Position numbers and translations under genes: made by a program
Part shown: piece by piece, positions 34,786 to 45,110 of the stretch
Numbering within the stretch: the first letter of the stretch is position 1
Layout: each line of letters starts with the position of its first letter
The notes under the pieces: model-generated
What the model was told of the DNA's origin: nothing
Database searches by the model: none
The model's input: only the letters and a program-made list of their open reading frames with translations
Assembly: GCF_003340495.1 (NCBI RefSeq)
Contig: NZ_QASA01000001.1
Span: 4,154,001-4,218,000 of the forward strand
Direction: 5' to 3'
Length of the DNA: 64,000 bases
Source: Adhaeribacter pallidiroseus
GTDB taxonomy: Bacteria > Bacteroidota > Bacteroidia > Cytophagales > Hymenobacteraceae

Positions 34786-37520
34786 ATAATCTCCACCCAG
34801 CCTTTGTAAGTTTTGCGGGCATTCTGTGGATCTAAGGCGTAGAATTCTACTTCGGCCTGGTAGTAATATACCCCATCCGGTACCCGGCTGCCGTCCTTGT
34901 CTACTCCTGCCCAATTTATGCGCGGATCGGCGTTGCTCTCGTAGAGCTTGGCCCCCCAGCGGTTAAACACCGCAAACTTCGTTGCTTTTATAAAACTCGG
35001 CCGTTTTTCGTCGGGTTTAAACACGTCGTTTTTGTTATCACCGTTCGGGGTAAAAATATTGGGTAAACTAAAGTAAAAACAGCTGTTTTCTTTACAAACT
35101 TCGTTACTTACCACACTCTCGTTGCCCGAAGCATCCGTAGCCGTAACTACGTAGCACCCCGCAAACGAAAGCAAGTTTTGGTGCGTAAAGGTGGTAATTT
35201 CCGGGGTCGTGAAACCGATAGAATCGTACTCGCTTAGGAGCGAAGCTTTGTAATAAATAGTGTAATAAGCTATATCGGGACTGCAAGGCGGGGTTACGTT
35301 CGGTACCCAGGTTAACAAATTCTGAATAGGCGCTTCGTCTGTTAACTGGTCGCAATTTAATTCATTTAAACTAAGTACCGGTGGACACGGTGCGGTTACA
35401 TCCTCGAATAGCACGCAAGAAATTTGGCTGTTGTTAGGCAATAAATTTGGGAGCCTTGGGTTGGAGTAGCGACCTTTGGTAATAACATAGTAACAATACT
35501 CTTGATTTTCTACCAGCGGCTGGTTATTATAGGTACCCCGGTCCACGTAGGTTCCGCTGTTAACAGTCGCATCCACGCTGTCAATCAGGATAAAAGCGTT
35601 ACCAACCTGACGGTAGATTAAATGCTTGCGGGCGGTATTATCCCAAGGTACCCGATAGGTCCAGTTTAATGTTATGGCCTTACTTTCCGAAGAAGTGCTT
35701 AGCCGTACACTCGACCCCGGCGAAGCGGTATCCACCAAAGCAGCCGTACCACCCGGCGAATGAAACAACTCTATTTTGTAGGTATAAGCCAGTTCTTCGG
35801 TATTCAAATTAGTATCGGTAAATGTAAGTTCATCCAGATTATTGGTCTGAAATACGGGTGTATAAGCAGCAATGGTCCCTACCTGTCCTTCGGCGCGGGA
35901 AAGCCGATATTGCAAGGGAGAAGTTAACCCTGTAACTTCGCTTGGTTTAGTCCATTCTACTAAAATTTTACCGGTAGTAGTGGAGGTTTCGGTTACACTA
36001 ACTTTGGTTAATAAAGGCACATCGTCCGGCAGTATTACACAGGCCGGTACAGCGGCCAAGCTTTCGCCTTTACCCGGAGCAGGCCAGGCCGCGTAAACCG
36101 TGTAGCAATAAGTCTGGCCCCGCTTTAATCCGCCGGCAATGCCGTTGTCGTAAAAAGTAACCTGGTCTTTATTCACTTCCCCGATGCGTACAAATCCCGT
36201 GGAAGCCGGCACCCCCGTCACGCATACTTCCGGTACAAAGTTCGACTCGCCTTCTTTGCGGTAGATGTACAACTTCTCGGCCCCTTGGCACTGGTATCTG
36301 TCCCAATTCAGCCGGATGCCGCCGCCTTCAATCTGGGCCGTAAAGCCGGTCGGCGAAGGACCAATTACCCGGATGTTCCAAGGCTTTAAATCTGCCAAGG
36401 GAACAGCCGCGTTATCCACTGCTCTGAAAACAACCTGGTAAGGCTTGGCCCGTACGTCCGTGCAAGTGGTCTGCCAGCTAAACAGGCCGTTGTTGTTATT
36501 GATTTGACTAAACAGAGCGGGCGGTAAAAAGCCACCAAAGGCTTCAATTTTTAAAATATTTCCCGGATCGGGGTCAGTTGCCGTAATGGTTTCGCTAATC
36601 GTGGTGCCGGCAATAACGCACAGATCTTTTTGGTTAAGTACCGGTGGCCGATTATCTGTAGGTAAAACCCGGATCTGCATATCGCGGAGTACCTCCCCCA
36701 GCTTACGGCCATCGCGCCATTCTTCTACGTAAAATGCCACATTATAATCACCGGCTCGCCCAGGCGAATTCCAGGTTAACTGCCCCGTTTGGGCATCAAT
36801 GGTAAAGGTGGGCGGACCTCCTGGCGGATTAGGCAAGGCCGTACCGCCATAGTTATTCGGGTATTGAAAACCAAATACATCTCTTATAACGGGGTTTTCT
36901 AACTCATCATTTAGGTTTTGCTGAGAAGGAGATAACCGAAAAGCCAAGCTATCGCCATCAGCATCAAAAGCCCCCGGATTATGCACAAAAATTTGCCCAA
37001 TGGTGGCAAAGTCTAAGGGAGGAACCGGGAGTTGTGGGGTATGATTAATCGGCTCGAATAAATCAATAGTAATAGTGGTTTTTAAAACAAAATCCTGCTC
37101 CTGAGAATTAGTCATATTTATCACGTTGGTACTCCGGTTTACTTCAAAATAAACGAGGGTATAAGGACCAGGGCCGGAATAAATATGTTCAAAATAATAC
37201 ACATTGCGGTAAGTATCGGGTCTGATTAAATCTTTATGCACCCGTTTAGCCCCTGGCTCTGCTGTAAAGGTGCCATCGCCAAAGCTCACCATTGCGAATT
37301 CATTATCGGCGGGAGATCTAGAATCTGCGTATTGTACTAATTTAAAAAAATACCGCAGTGGATTCCGGTTTGCAACCGGCAAAGTAGTGTCGCTTTTAGC
37401 GGTAATTTCCCCGGCCCGGATGTGAGTAGCCTGTACATGGATAGGAAAGGATAAGCAACAAACGAGTAACAAAAAGCAAAAAACTGCTATTACCGTTTTG
37501 GAGGGTAAGTTTGTTTGCAT
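34779..37520 (-). CDS. T9SS type B sorting domain surface protein
   Basis: 913 residues. Signal peptide about 1-31 (VQA cleavage), then ATHIRAGEITAKSD, a start seen in many gliding-associated proteins of Bacteroidota. PKD/cadherin-like and fibronectin-like beta modules follow, with several Cys residues and PGAFDADGDSLAFRL repeats of the Asp-rich type. The C-terminal ~90 residues (FTPNGDNKNDVFKPDEKR, NRWGAKLYESNAD, KGWVEIIR) are the gliding-motility-associated C-terminal domain (type B signal). This sends the protein through the type IX secretion system to the surface. Role unknown; adhesion is a guess. Tandem paralogue downstream. Confidence 0.92.
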   Translation of the reverse strand: MQTNLPSKTVIAVFCFLLLVCCLSFPIHVQATHIRAGEITAKSDTTLPVANRNPLRYFFKLVQYADSRSPADNEFAMVSFGDGTFTAEPGAKRVHKDLIRPDTYRNVYYFEHIYSGPGPYTLVYFEVNRSTNVINMTNSQEQDFVLKTTITIDLFEPINHTPQLPVPPLDFATIGQIFVHNPGAFDADGDSLAFRLSPSQQNLNDELENPVIRDVFGFQYPNNYGGTALPNPPGGPPTFTIDAQTGQLTWNSPGRAGDYNVAFYVEEWRDGRKLGEVLRDMQIRVLPTDNRPPVLNQKDLCVIAGTTISETITATDPDPGNILKIEAFGGFLPPALFSQINNNNGLFSWQTTCTDVRAKPYQVVFRAVDNAAVPLADLKPWNIRVIGPSPTGFTAQIEGGGIRLNWDRYQCQGAEKLYIYRKEGESNFVPEVCVTGVPASTGFVRIGEVNKDQVTFYDNGIAGGLKRGQTYCYTVYAAWPAPGKGESLAAVPACVILPDDVPLLTKVSVTETSTTTGKILVEWTKPSEVTGLTSPLQYRLSRAEGQVGTIAAYTPVFQTNNLDELTFTDTNLNTEELAYTYKIELFHSPGGTAALVDTASPGSSVRLSTSSESKAITLNWTYRVPWDNTARKHLIYRQVGNAFILIDSVDATVNSGTYVDRGTYNNQPLVENQEYCYYVITKGRYSNPRLPNLLPNNSQISCVLFEDVTAPCPPVLSLNELNCDQLTDEAPIQNLLTWVPNVTPPCSPDIAYYTIYYKASLLSEYDSIGFTTPEITTFTHQNLLSFAGCYVVTATDASGNESVVSNEVCKENSCFYFSLPNIFTPNGDNKNDVFKPDEKRPSFIKATKFAVFNRWGAKLYESNADPRINWAGVDKDGSRVPDGVYYYQAEVEFYALDPQNARKTYKGWVEIIR

Positions 37521-37733
37521 AGATGAAGCTTTATAGCAACAAAACGAAAGTGCAAGTAGAAATAATATTAATTTGTAAAAATATTTAATCCACTAAAGCA
37601 ATCATTATCACGCAACAAAACCCAAGAACTAATTGTTATAATTACAGTTTGAAATGCGGAAAAGGCAGGGGTGAGGAACCGCAAAAAAGGCTGGTATAAG
37701 CTTTAATTTAGATTTATTCAAAATAGGTTTTTG

Positions 37734-37766
37734 TTTTGGTTTATAAACCACCCGCCATTACCTTTG
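37734..37766 (+). promoter_or_regulatory. sdhCAB promoter
   Basis: TTTTG (37734-37738), then 20 bases, then TACCTTTG (37759-37766): a full match to the Bacteroidota promoter pattern. It lies 52 bases before sdhC. Confidence 0.82.
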
Positions 37767-37818
37767 AAAACGTAATAAACTAATTTTTTAACTTATCACT
37801 TAAACATTACCCACATAA

Positions 37819-38490
37819 ATGAGTTGGCTCACGAAAACATTCTCCAGTACCATTGGCCGGAAAGTGATTATGTCCCTAACCGGGCTGTTTCTCTGTTCTT
37901 TCCTGGTGGTACACTTAATCGGCAACTTACAATTATTTAAAAATGACGGCGGCGAGGCGTTCAACGTTTATTCCGAGTTTATGGGGCATAACCCCGTTAT
38001 CCGGACCTTGGAAATTGTGCTTTTGCTGGGTTTCGCTTTTCACATCTACGACGCTTTGGTGCTCACCCGGCGTAATCAAAGCGCTCGTTCGGTAAAATAC
38101 GCCGTGAATCATTTAGATCAGAACAGTAACTGGTCGTCGCGGAACATGGGCCTTTTAGGCACGGTTATCCTGGTTTTTCTGCTGGTACATTTGTATAACT
38201 TTTTCTGGCGCGCCCGCTTCGGCGATATACCCGCTGACCCGCGGGGCAACGAAGATTTATATGGCGTAGTAGTCGAGTCGTTTCAGATCTGGTGGTACGT
38301 GTTATTATACGTTATTGCGCAGGCGGCTTTATGTTTCCACTTAATTCACGGCTTTGCGAGTGCTTTCCAGACCTTAGGTTTAAACCACCGCAAGTATACC
38401 CCGGCCATTAAAGCGGTGAGCTACGGCTTTTCTATTTTGGTTTGCCTAGGCTTTGCCGCCATGCCGCTTTACTTTTTCTTTCAGAGTTAA
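37819..38490 (+). CDS. sdhC: Succinate dehydrogenase cytochrome b subunit
   Basis: 223 residues with five membrane helices, the Bacteroidota/Epsilonproteobacteria type B membrane subunit. Starts MSWLTKTFSSTIGRKVIMSLTG; conserved His residues for two hemes occur in VVHLIGNLQLF, AFHIYDALVL, LVHLYNFFW and CFHLIHGFASAFQTLGLNH. It anchors the enzyme and passes electrons between succinate and menaquinone. First gene of sdhCAB; sdhA starts 18 bases after its stop. Confidence 0.95.
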   Translation: MSWLTKTFSSTIGRKVIMSLTGLFLCSFLVVHLIGNLQLFKNDGGEAFNVYSEFMGHNPVIRTLEIVLLLGFAFHIYDALVLTRRNQSARSVKYAVNHLDQNSNWSSRNMGLLGTVILVFLLVHLYNFFWRARFGDIPADPRGNEDLYGVVVESFQIWWYVLLYVIAQAALCFHLIHGFASAFQTLGLNHRKYTPAIKAVSYGFSILVCLGFAAMPLYFFFQS

Positions 38491-38508
38491 TTTAATTCAT
38501 CTGCTTAT

Positions 38509-40422
38509 ATGACATTAGATGCTAGAATCCCCGAAGGCCCTTTAGCCGCCAAGTGGGAACAACATAAATTTAACGTGAAGCTGGTAAACCCGGCTAACAA
38601 ACGAAAATACGATATAATTGTAGTGGGTACCGGTTTGGCGGGTGCTTCGGCCGCGGCCACCCTGGCCGAGTTAGGTTACAACGTAAAAGCTTTTTGCTAC
38701 CAGGATAGCGCCCGTCGGGCGCACAGTATTGCGGCGCAGGGTGGTATTAACGCGGCCAAAAATTACCAAAACGACGGTGACAGCGTGTACCGTTTGTTTT
38801 ACGATACCATTAAAGGCGGTGACTACCGCGCCCGCGAAGCCAACGTGTACCGGCTGGCGCAGGTTTCGGTAAATATTATTGACCAGTGCGTGGCGCAAGG
38901 TGTACCGTTTGCCCGCGAGTACGGTGGCTTACTGGCTAACCGCTCGTTTGGGGGGGCGCAGGTTTCGCGTACGTTCTACGCCCGGGGCCAAACCGGTCAG
39001 CAGTTGTTATTAGGGGCGTATAGCGCGCTTAACCGGCAAATTGCCTACGGTAAAGTAAAAATGTACCCGCGTACCGAAATGTTGGATTTAGTAATGGTGG
39101 ACGGCAAGGCCCGCGGCATTATTACCCGTCATTTAATTACCGGTAAAATAGAAAGACATAGCGCCCACGCGGTTATTCTGGCTACGGGTGGTTACGGCAA
39201 CGTATTCTACTTGTCAACCAACGCCATGGGTTCCAATACCACGGCTATCTGGCGGGCCCATAAAAAAGGCGCTTACTTTGCCAATCCGTGCTTTACCCAA
39301 ATTCACCCCACCTGTATTCCGGTTTCCGGCGAGTATCAGTCTAAATTAACTTTAATGTCGGAATCGTTGCGGAACGATGGCCGGGTGTGGGTACCGAAAG
39401 CCGTAGGTGACAAGCGGGCGCCGCAGGACATTTCGGAAGAAGAACGCGATTACTTCCTGGAACGCAAATACCCTTCGTTTGGTAACCTGGTGCCGCGCGA
39501 CGTGGCATCCCGGAACGCCAAACAAGCCTGCGACGAAGGCCGGGGCGTAGGTTCTACGGGCTTAGCCGTTTACCTTGATTTCGCCGATGCGATTCAGCGC
39601 GACGGTCTGGATAAGGTAAGCCAGAAATATGGTAACCTGTTTGATATGTACGCCAAGATCACCGGCGAAAATCCGTACGAATCGCCGATGCGTATCTATC
39701 CGGCAGTGCATTATACCATGGGTGGCTTGTGGGTGGATTATAACTTAATGACTTCCATTCCGGGCTTATACGCTACGGGTGAGTGTAACTTCTCCGACCA
39801 CGGCGCTAACCGCTTAGGAGCTTCGGCTCTGATGCAAGGTTTGGCGGATGGCTATTTTGTAATTCCGTACACCATCGGTGATTACTTGGCCCAGATGAAA
39901 ACCGAGAAAGTACCAACAGATCATCCGGCCTTTAACCAAGCGGAACAAGAAGTAGTAAGCCGGGTAAACCGGTTTCTGAACACTAAGGGTACCAAAACCG
40001 TGGATCAATACCACAAAGAATTAGGTTTACTCATGTGGGATTACTGCGGCATGGCCCGGAATGCGGAAGGTTTACGATTTGCCAAGCAAAAAATTAGCGA
40101 GTTAAAAGCTGATTTTTGGCAGAACGTGCGGGTGTTAGGTGCTAACGAAGAGTTAAACATGACCCTGGAAAAAGCGGGTCGCGTAGCTGACTTTATTGAA
40201 CTGGGCGAGTTGATGGTGGACGATGCTTTGCACCGGAACGAATCCTGCGGTGGTCACTTCCGGGAAGAATACCAAACGCCGGAAAACGAGGCTTTGCGCG
40301 ACGATGAGAATTTTGCCTACGTTGCGGCATGGGAATATACCGGCGATAACCAACCGGAAAACCTGCACAAAGAGGCCTTAAATTTCGAAAATGTGAAGCT
40401 GACGCAGCGGAGCTATAAGTAA
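38509..40422 (+). CDS. sdhA: Succinate dehydrogenase/fumarate reductase flavoprotein subunit
   Basis: 637 residues. FAD-binding Rossmann loop [19 protein letters not shown] near residues 38-56, covalent-FAD His in [15 protein letters not shown], catalytic region with HPTCIP and the substrate Arg in ALMQG-adjacent helices, and [14 protein letters not shown]. Oxidises succinate to fumarate in the TCA cycle at the inner membrane. Followed by an unusual 191-base gap before sdhB that holds GTT repeats and a copy of the 13-base AT motif (40485-40497). Confidence 0.97.
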   Translation: MTLDARIPEGPLAAKWEQHKFNVKLVNPANKRKYDIIVVGTGLAGASAAATLAELGYNVKAFCYQDSARRAHSIAAQGGINAAKNYQNDGDSVYRLFYDTIKGGDYRAREANVYRLAQVSVNIIDQCVAQGVPFAREYGGLLANRSFGGAQVSRTFYARGQTGQQLLLGAYSALNRQIAYGKVKMYPRTEMLDLVMVDGKARGIITRHLITGKIERHSAHAVILATGGYGNVFYLSTNAMGSNTTAIWRAHKKGAYFANPCFTQIHPTCIPVSGEYQSKLTLMSESLRNDGRVWVPKAVGDKRAPQDISEEERDYFLERKYPSFGNLVPRDVASRNAKQACDEGRGVGSTGLAVYLDFADAIQRDGLDKVSQKYGNLFDMYAKITGENPYESPMRIYPAVHYTMGGLWVDYNLMTSIPGLYATGECNFSDHGANRLGASALMQGLADGYFVIPYTIGDYLAQMKTEKVPTDHPAFNQAEQEVVSRVNRFLNTKGTKTVDQYHKELGLLMWDYCGMARNAEGLRFAKQKISELKADFWQNVRVLGANEELNMTLEKAGRVADFIELGELMVDDALHRNESCGGHFREEYQTPENEALRDDENFAYVAAWEYTGDNQPENLHKEALNFENVKLTQRSYK

Positions 40423-40613
40423 GTTGCAGGTTACAAGTTGCAGGTTATTTAAATTTTGAAATAACTGATACTTACCCTACTTGCAAAAATTTAAAAATTG
40501 AAAGTAAATTTATAAAATCTGTTATATAAAGTTCTGAATTAGATTTCTATGAATTGTTTCTTTTATGAGCAATTTCTAATTCATAATTTTTAATTCATAA
40601 TTTGAAATAGAAA

Positions 40614-41399
40614 ATGGCTGGTAACAATCCTAATGCAAAGCCCATGAACCTGACGCTTCGGGTGTGGCGCCAAAAAAATGCAAATTCGCCAGGTCAACTG
40701 GTTACTTATAATGCCAATAACATTTCTCCCGATATGTCTTTCCTGGAAATGATCGACGTGGTAAACGAAGATCTAACTATTAAAGGCGAAGACCCGATTG
40801 CTTTTGACCACGACTGTCGTGAAGGTATTTGCGGCATGTGCAGCATGTACATCAATGGCAGGGCCCATGGCCCCGAAAAGGGGACTACTACCTGCCAGTT
40901 GCACATGCGTAAATTTAACGATGGCGAAACCATTACCATTGAGCCGTGGCGCGCTAATGCTTTCACCATTAACAAAGATTTAAGTACCGACAGATCGGCG
41001 TTAGATCGAATCCAGCAGGCGGGCGGTTACATCTCAGTTAACACCGGTGGGGTACCCGATGCGAACGAAATTCCGATTCCGAAAAATATTGCCGATAAAG
41101 CTTTTGATGCGGCTACTTGTATCCAGTGCGGTGCTTGCGTGGCAGCTTGTAAAAACGCTTCGGCTATGTTATTCGTGAGCGCCAAAGTATCGCAGTTAGC
41201 TTTATTACCGCAAGGTAAAGTAGAGCGCAAAACCCGCGTCGAAAATATGCTGGCCCAGCACGATGCCGAAGGTTTTGGTGCCTGCTCCAACATTGGTTCC
41301 TGCGCCGCCGAGTGTCCAGTAGGTATTTCCCTGGAAAATATTGCTATCCTGAACCGGGAATACCTGGGAGCTAAATTAACTTCCGAAAACGTAGGTTAA
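40614..41399 (+). CDS. sdhB: Succinate dehydrogenase iron-sulfur subunit
   Basis: 261 residues. [2Fe-2S] cluster ligands in [12 protein letters not shown] plus a later Cys (TTTCQLHM); [4Fe-4S] and [3Fe-4S] ligands in [11 protein letters not shown] and [14 protein letters not shown]. Relays electrons from SdhA to the membrane subunit. Final gene of sdhCAB, ended by the terminator at 41417. Confidence 0.97.
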   Translation: MAGNNPNAKPMNLTLRVWRQKNANSPGQLVTYNANNISPDMSFLEMIDVVNEDLTIKGEDPIAFDHDCREGICGMCSMYINGRAHGPEKGTTTCQLHMRKFNDGETITIEPWRANAFTINKDLSTDRSALDRIQQAGGYISVNTGGVPDANEIPIPKNIADKAFDAATCIQCGACVAACKNASAMLFVSAKVSQLALLPQGKVERKTRVENMLAQHDAEGFGACSNIGSCAAECPVGISLENIAILNREYLGAKLTSENVG

Positions 41400-41416
41400 T
41401 ACTTGTTTGAATTTTT

Positions 41417-41447
41417 AAAAAAGCGAGCCCTTCAGCTCGCTTTTTTT
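41417..41447 (+). terminator. Terminator of the sdh operon
   Basis: AAAAAGCGAGC / GCTCGCTTTTTTT hairpin with a CCTTCA loop, 18 bases after sdhB. Confidence 0.93.
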
Positions 41448-41562
41448 ATGGACTGTTAAAAGTGGATTCTGGTTTATCACTGGTATAAAATTTAGTTTTA
41501 AAACAAAAAGGTACTTTTAATGGTAGCAGATACAAAACATTCTATTTTTTAAATTTCTGTTC

Positions 41563-42087
41563 ATGATCACCATTATATCCGGCACCAATCGTCCTCGTTC
41601 CAACGCCCGCGTAATTTCAGATATTTATGCCCGCTTGCTGGATCAACGCCAAATGCCCAACCAGATTCTGGATCTAATGGATTTACCGGCTGATTTTGTA
41701 TTTACGGCCTTATACCACAATGCCGGCAAAAACGACCAGTATAATGAGTTAAATAAATTAATTGAAAGTACCGATAAGTTTGTTTTTGTAGTACCGGAGT
41801 ACAATGCGTCTTTTCCGGGCGTGTTAAAAGCCTTTATTGATGGGTTAAGTTACCCGGACAGTTTCAAAAACAAAAAAGCCGCTTTAGTAGGAATATCCAC
41901 CGGTTCGCAGGGAGGTGCTTTGGCACTCAGTCATCTCACGGATATTCTGCATTACATGGGCATGCACGTACTGGCCGCCAAGCCCCGGTTAAATTACATT
42001 TCCAAAAGCCTAGCCAACGGCGAACTCACCAACCCTTTATACGAAAGCTTATTACTCGAGCAAATCGATTCTTTTATCAATTTTTAG
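41563..42087 (+). CDS. NADPH-dependent FMN reductase family protein
   Basis: 174 residues with a flavodoxin-like fold: IISGTNRPRSNARVISDIYA binds the FMN phosphate, VVPEYNASFPGVLKAFIDGL and GISTGSQGGALALSHL complete the flavin pocket. Likely a cytoplasmic NAD(P)H:flavin or quinone/azo reductase. No partner gene beside it. Confidence 0.88.
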   Translation: MITIISGTNRPRSNARVISDIYARLLDQRQMPNQILDLMDLPADFVFTALYHNAGKNDQYNELNKLIESTDKFVFVVPEYNASFPGVLKAFIDGLSYPDSFKNKKAALVGISTGSQGGALALSHLTDILHYMGMHVLAAKPRLNYISKSLANGELTNPLYESLLLEQIDSFINF

Positions 42088-42231
42088 ACAGAAGTAAGCA
42101 CGCAAACCAATGTGAGACAGACTACTTTGTCATTTTCCAACTATAATGCGTAAGTTACTTCTGCGCCATAATTGGAAAAGACCATCTAGTTTGAAGAAAC
42201 TGTCAAGCCGTCGGTACAAATTAAAAAAACA

Positions 42232-42675
42232 ATGAGGAATTTACTTATATCTTTCCTGCTGTGGGCCTTGATTTCTTGTAAGCCTGATGATAAAAAAATT
42301 AAAAAGGATAAAATACAAGTTATTGATTCTCATTCAATAAAAATTGATTCAAGCTCAATTGTTTTTAAACAAATTTTAGGGAAATGGGGAATTTACGAAA
42401 GAATCAATAAAGGCTTAATAGTTAATTGTTATGCTTGTCCTAAAATGATTTTTAAAAGTGACTCAACTGGAGAAATAATCAACCCTTCAAAAGAAAGAGA
42501 AGTTATAAAATGGGCTACGGACGGAAGCACCTTGACAATAAAGAACTTAAAAGCTATACCAAATAGAACATTTCCAGATGGTAAATATGCAATAACCTTT
42601 ACGCCTAAAAAGAAATATGCTGACTTAAAACTAACTTACCTATTGACAGGCGAAACTTACATCTTGAGTAAATAA
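42232..42675 (+). CDS. Small lipoprotein, unknown function
   Basis: 147 residues. Signal peptide with lipobox ALISC (Cys16). Mature chain is Lys-rich with a short CYACPKMIF pair of cysteines near the middle and beta strands afterwards (ITFTPKKKYADLKLTYLL). Markedly AT-rich compared with flanking sdhB and htpG, like the cassette lipoproteins at 1444 and 2842. No attC-like heptamers are seen around it. No family recognised. Confidence 0.7.
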   Translation: MRNLLISFLLWALISCKPDDKKIKKDKIQVIDSHSIKIDSSSIVFKQILGKWGIYERINKGLIVNCYACPKMIFKSDSTGEIINPSKEREVIKWATDGSTLTIKNLKAIPNRTFPDGKYAITFTPKKKYADLKLTYLLTGETYILSK

Positions 42676-42798
42676 AATACCTTGCAACAACAAAGTATAT
42701 ACTAAACCCTTGGTTCACTTTAGGATTCGCATATATTCAAAATGATATATGGAAGCAAAAGCCGATGAAACTTGTATGCAATTAAGTTCGGCAAGTCA

Positions 42799-42893
42799 CG
42801 GAAGTAACTTCCGCGACATATTGGGACATAGTGGATATTACAACTATGACGTCTAAAACAAAAAGGCCGGAACTGCTCCGACCTTTTTGTTTT
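42799..42893. terminator. htpG terminator with a nearby short palindrome
   Basis: The hairpin 42855-42893 (AAAAAGGCCGGA / TCCGACCTTTTT with outer AAAAC/GTTTT) serves htpG on the minus strand and possibly the lipoprotein on the plus strand. CGGAAGTAACTTCCG at 42799-42813 repeats exactly the 21079 palindrome. Confidence 0.85.
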
Positions 42894-42911
42894 CATAGAA
42901 AATTTAAAAAA

Positions 42912-44735
42912 TTAGTCCTTCTCGATCAACTCCACGCTGCGTTTCACGAAAGCCGTTAAAGCCGGACCAGTCAGCATGTTTTGCGATAAAAGAGCCAGGT
43001 CAAAGGCTTGTTTGGCAATTTTTTCTTTGCTGTCGTCCTGGGCACTTAAAATCCGGTTGTTGATGGCATGATTCGCGTTAACACTTACGTTGTAAGTATC
43101 CGGCATATTGCCCATAAATAGCATCCCGCCCCCACCGGTTTTGCTCATATCTTTCATGCGGCGCATAAACTCCGGTAAAGTAATTACCACCGGTTGGTCT
43201 TGCGGCGAAAGCGGCTCAATGGAAACGTGCATGTTGGTGTTGTTGATGGCCTTTTCGTAGATTTCTTTCAGCTGGGTTTTCTCGTCTTCGCTCAACACCG
43301 ATTCTTTGGTTTCATCTTTTTCAATGAGCTTATCAATCGTATCGGAATCCACGCGTTTCAAGGTTACTTTTTCCAGCTTCTGCTCCAGCATGCCGATGAA
43401 GTGGCTATCGATCATGGAGTCCAGCTTTAAAACGTCGTAGCTGCGGTCCTTCGCTGATTCCACGAAAGCGTGCTGCTTTTCTTCGTCGGAAGTATACAAA
43501 ATCACCAGGTTGTCGCTTTTATCTTTCTGGTTGGCCTGGATGTATTCTTTATACTCCTCAATGGTGAAGTACTTGCTATCGGTATTTTGCAATAAGGCAA
43601 AATCTTTAGCTTTTTCGTAGAACTTATCGTCGCTCAACATGCCGTATTTCACGAACACGTTGATGTCGTTCCATTTTTCCTGGAAGTTTTCGCGCTCTTT
43701 TTTGAAAATATCAGCCAGCTTATCGGCTACCTTTTTGGTGATGTAAGTATTAATCTTCTTCACGTTCGAGTCGGCCTGTAAGAAGCTCCGGGAAACGTTC
43801 AACGGAATATCCGGAGAGTCGATAACGCCGTGGAGCAACATCAAGAACTCCGGCACTACGTCTTTTACTTCGTCGGTAATAAATACCTGCCGGCTGTAAA
43901 GTTGTATTTTGTTTTTCTGGAACTCAAACTCGTTTTTCAGTTTCGGGAAATACAGAATACCGGTTAAGTTAAACGGATAATCTACGTTTAAATGAATCCA
44001 GAACAGCGGGTCTTCGGAGAACGGATACAGTTCTTTGTAGAAGGTTTTGTAATCTTCGTCGGTTAAATCCGACGGTGATTTGGTCCAGATGGGGTTGGGA
44101 TTGTTGATAACCTCACCTTTAAACTCTACCGGTACCGGTAAGAATTTGCAGTATTTATTCAGAATCGTCTGGATGCGGGCTTCTTCTAAAAACTCATCCG
44201 AATCGGCCGCAATGTTCAACACAACGTCGGTACCACGCTCGGCCCGTTCGGTATCGGTAATGGTAAATTCCGTAGAACCGTCGCAAACCCAATGGGCAGC
44301 GGTAGTCCCTTCCTGATACGATTGCGTGATAATTTCCACGGTATCGGCTACCATAAAGGACGAGTAAAATCCTAAACCAAAATGACCGATAATCTGGTTG
44401 GCGTCGGGTTTGTCTTTGTATTTTTCAACGAACTCGGTAGCGCCGGAAAACGCAATCTGGTTAATGTATTTTTTAATTTCTTCGGCCGTCATCCCAATGC
44501 CGTTATCACTTACGGTAATAGTGCGGGCTTCTTTATCCACGGCTACTTTTACTTTTAAATCGCCGAGTTCGCCTTTGTACTCGCCAATCGCCGATAAACG
44601 TTTCAGTTTTTGCGAAGCATCTACGGCGTTAGAAACCAGCTCGCGCAAAAAGATTTCGTGATCGGAGTACAGGAATTTTTTAATGATCGGAAAAATATTT
44701 TCGGTGTGAATCGAAATATTACCTTTTTCTGCCAT
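42912..44735 (-). CDS. htpG: Molecular chaperone HtpG (Hsp90)
   Basis: 607 residues. The N-terminal GHKL ATPase has FLRELVSNAVDASQKLK, TVSDNGIGMTAEEIKKYINQ, SGATEFVEKY and IGHFGLGFYSSFMVAD. The middle domain contains RQVFITDEVKDVVPEFL and the SPDIPLNVSRSFLQ catalytic-loop Arg. The C-terminal dimerisation domain is somewhat short but typical for Bacteroidota. Cytoplasmic ATP-dependent chaperone. Transcribed alone; no obvious heat-shock promoter is recognised upstream. Confidence 0.97.
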   Translation of the reverse strand: MAEKGNISIHTENIFPIIKKFLYSDHEIFLRELVSNAVDASQKLKRLSAIGEYKGELGDLKVKVAVDKEARTITVSDNGIGMTAEEIKKYINQIAFSGATEFVEKYKDKPDANQIIGHFGLGFYSSFMVADTVEIITQSYQEGTTAAHWVCDGSTEFTITDTERAERGTDVVLNIAADSDEFLEEARIQTILNKYCKFLPVPVEFKGEVINNPNPIWTKSPSDLTDEDYKTFYKELYPFSEDPLFWIHLNVDYPFNLTGILYFPKLKNEFEFQKNKIQLYSRQVFITDEVKDVVPEFLMLLHGVIDSPDIPLNVSRSFLQADSNVKKINTYITKKVADKLADIFKKERENFQEKWNDINVFVKYGMLSDDKFYEKAKDFALLQNTDSKYFTIEEYKEYIQANQKDKSDNLVILYTSDEEKQHAFVESAKDRSYDVLKLDSMIDSHFIGMLEQKLEKVTLKRVDSDTIDKLIEKDETKESVLSEDEKTQLKEIYEKAINNTNMHVSIEPLSPQDQPVVITLPEFMRRMKDMSKTGGGGMLFMGNMPDTYNVSVNANHAINNRILSAQDDSKEKIAKQAFDLALLSQNMLTGPALTAFVKRSVELIEKD

Positions 44736-45110
44736 AATGATTGGTATAAGTTATATGTGGTCTGTTTTGCCTAACGTTGTACTGCAACAGGCAAACTTCA
44801 AAAGTTATTCCAGCTGCCTTAAATAAGTTAAAACGTGACAGCTTGACAGTTTTACAGGGTACCAAAATTGCAAAAATTTAAAAATTCCACTTTTCTGCTG
44901 GTTTAATTTGTGGATAAAGCCTGTGGAAAAAATGTAGAGAAGTAATCGCCTTAAAAATTTACAATTTGGTTGGAAATCGGGTACTTTGTCCCGATAGTAT
45001 ATTACGCACATTTAATATACGCTGTTCTAATCCACCGGCCTCAGGGGCGGCTCGTGTAATTTGTAATTTAATAAGTAAACCTACATTAATAGTACTTTTC
45101 GCTGAATACC
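44736..45110. other. Intergenic region between htpG and the LysM gene
   Basis: 375 AT-rich bases that must hold the divergent promoters. One copy of the 13-base AT motif is at 44872-44884. No ORF or hairpin of note. Confidence 0.5.

Noticed and set aside
42131-42180. Imperfect inverted repeat TTTTCCAA...TTGGAAAA upstream of the 42232 lipoprotein as an attC site
   Set aside because: No RYYYAAC/GTTRRRY heptamers are at its ends and the arms have several mismatches.
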